From Treponema sp. (lineage in GTDB: Bacteria > Spirochaetota > Spirochaetia > Treponematales > Breznakiellaceae), in contig WQWD01000195.1 in assembly GCA_009785545.1 (NCBI GenBank), positions 1 to 5,206 of the forward strand: a stretch of DNA of 5,206 nucleotides. The letters run 5' to 3'. The notes beneath the pieces were generated by a model. It made no database searches, was not told the DNA's origin, and saw only the letters and a list, made by a program, of their open reading frames with translations. Of this stretch, positions 4,577-5,206 are shown piece by piece. How positions within the stretch are numbered: the first letter of the stretch is position 1; every line of letters begins with the position of its first letter. The translations under genes and the position numbers were made by a program.

Positions 4577-5164
4577 ATGGAATCAATTATTCTCGCATCA
4601 GGTTCTTTGCGGCGGCAAGAATATTTTAAAATGCTTGGATTGCCGTTTAGTATCTTGCCTGCCGAAATTGATGAAAGCATTGAGGGAGAAACAAATCCCA
4701 AAAAATTTACAGCCGAGCTTGCCGTCAAAAAAGTAGAAAAAGCAATCCAGGTAATGGCGGGCAGGCTGCCAAAATGGATATGCGGCGCTGACACAGTAAT
4801 TTCTCTTGACGATAAAATCTTCGGCAAACCCGAAAGCCGTGAAGAAGCGTCTCAAATGTTACGCGCCTTATCAGGCAGACAGCATAAGGTAGTAACTTCA
4901 GTCGCCCTTTATTCAGGGGTTACCAAAAAAATTGACTTTCGCACAGCTTCCTGCACAGTTACTTTTGCCGCCCTTTCAGAAGAAGAAATCGAGTGGTATC
5001 TTGATACCAACGAATGGCAAGGAGTAGCAGGTGCTTATCGTATTCAGGAATTGGCAAGCTGCTTTATCACCCAAATAAAAGGCTCGCCAAGCACTGTAGC
5101 GGGGTTGCCATTAAATGAATTTTATGTCATGCTGAGAAGTAACGGCTACCCATACGGAGCTTGA
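4577..5164 (+). CDS. maf: Maf-family nucleoside triphosphate pyrophosphatase
   Basis: 195 residues, the usual Maf length (about 190-200). Maf enzymes hydrolyse non-canonical or selected nucleoside triphosphates to the monophosphate and pyrophosphate in the cytoplasm, a housecleaning function also linked to septum control in Bacillus. Motifs in order: I5-L-A-S-G-S-L-R-R13 (family LASxSPRR; the Pro is Leu here), I31-D-E-S34, G70-A-D-T73 with Asp72 the likely catalytic acid, G83-K-P85, L98-S-G-R-Q-H103, and G152-A-Y-R-I-Q157 followed by V174-A-G-L-P-L. The GAYxIQ form matches the YhdE/Bacillus Maf type (dTTP/UTP pyrophosphatase) rather than YceF, which has a GSFKxEG-like stretch; substrate is therefore inferred. 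The N-terminus fits the family only with this ATG. There is no ribosome-binding site and TATAAT lies eight bases upstream, so translation is probably leaderless. Confidence 0.95.
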   Translation: MESIILASGSLRRQEYFKMLGLPFSILPAEIDESIEGETNPKKFTAELAVKKVEKAIQVMAGRLPKWICGADTVISLDDKIFGKPESREEASQMLRALSGRQHKVVTSVALYSGVTKKIDFRTASCTVTFAALSEEEIEWYLDTNEWQGVAGAYRIQELASCFITQIKGSPSTVAGLPLNEFYVMLRSNGYPYGA

Positions 5165-5206
5165 GTTCCGGGATAGCTGAATTTCCGCTGCATAGGGAAT
5201 CCCTCA
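5165..5206 (+). other. Sequence after maf: imperfect hairpin, window edge
   Basis: GGGAT (5170-5174) and ATCCC (5199-5203) can pair, and inside them AGC (5175-5177) and GCT (5187-5189). No T-run is visible before the window ends, so whether this is a terminator cannot be judged. Confidence 0.2.

Noticed and set aside
4537..4855. Two minus-strand open frames inside maf; similar ones at 822-1025, 1931-2140, 2992-3204 and 3225-3449
   Set aside because: All lie antisense or out of frame within genes with clear family motifs or signal peptides, and I saw no supporting start signals.
1..5206. Search for tRNA, rRNA, riboswitch, CRISPR array, transposase, integrase, toxin-antitoxin or defence genes
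   Set aside because: No sequence pattern or protein motif for any of these was seen on either strand.

Overview
The window looks like spirochaete DNA, most likely a Treponema-like host-associated species. This is inferred from its contents: three small lipoproteins of no recognised family with relaxed lipoboxes (ending SAC, TGC and TAC), a lipidated serine hydrolase, a small outer-membrane-barrel-like protein, AT-rich intergenic DNA and near-consensus sigma-70-type promoters. No rRNA, tRNA, CRISPR array, transposase or integrase was seen.

Layout. At 1-187 (minus) is the N-terminal part of a lipoprotein gene that runs off the left edge. Positions 188-589 hold no convincing gene. They hold a regulatory-looking region: a strong terminator for the next gene (543-586), a minus-strand promoter (473-502), a small hairpin with a T-run (425-446), a nine-unit GA/TC microsatellite (389-406) and a pair of GTTTTACA direct repeats (251-279). 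At 590-1096 (minus) is a second lipoprotein. It is divergent from a beta-lactamase-fold serine hydrolase lipoprotein (1275-2303, plus), with promoters for both in the gap. At 2333-2848 (minus) is a third lipoprotein, convergent with the hydrolase. It is divergent from a putative outer-membrane beta-barrel protein (2952-3722, plus); back-to-back promoters sit in their 103-bp gap. Then come a TetR-family regulator (3831-4508, plus) with an excellent promoter and a Maf-type nucleotide pyrophosphatase (4577-5164, plus) that appears to be translated from a leaderless mRNA.

How the genes fit together. Five of the seven genes encode envelope or exported proteins, and almost every gene has its own promoter, so this is a set of single-gene units rather than an operon. 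The only regulator is the TetR protein. Its promoter and that of the barrel gene share a similar element (GACA-purine-A, 8 bases, TTTGT) at the same place in the -35/-10 spacer, so the regulator may control both itself and the barrel gene; this is inference. The Maf protein is a housekeeping enzyme that probably only neighbours the rest.

The most unusual stretch is 188-502. It contains a dinucleotide repeat of the kind used in phase variation, sitting inside a tiny leaderless open frame and downstream of a promoter that reads toward the first lipoprotein. No new defence or mobile system could be supported.
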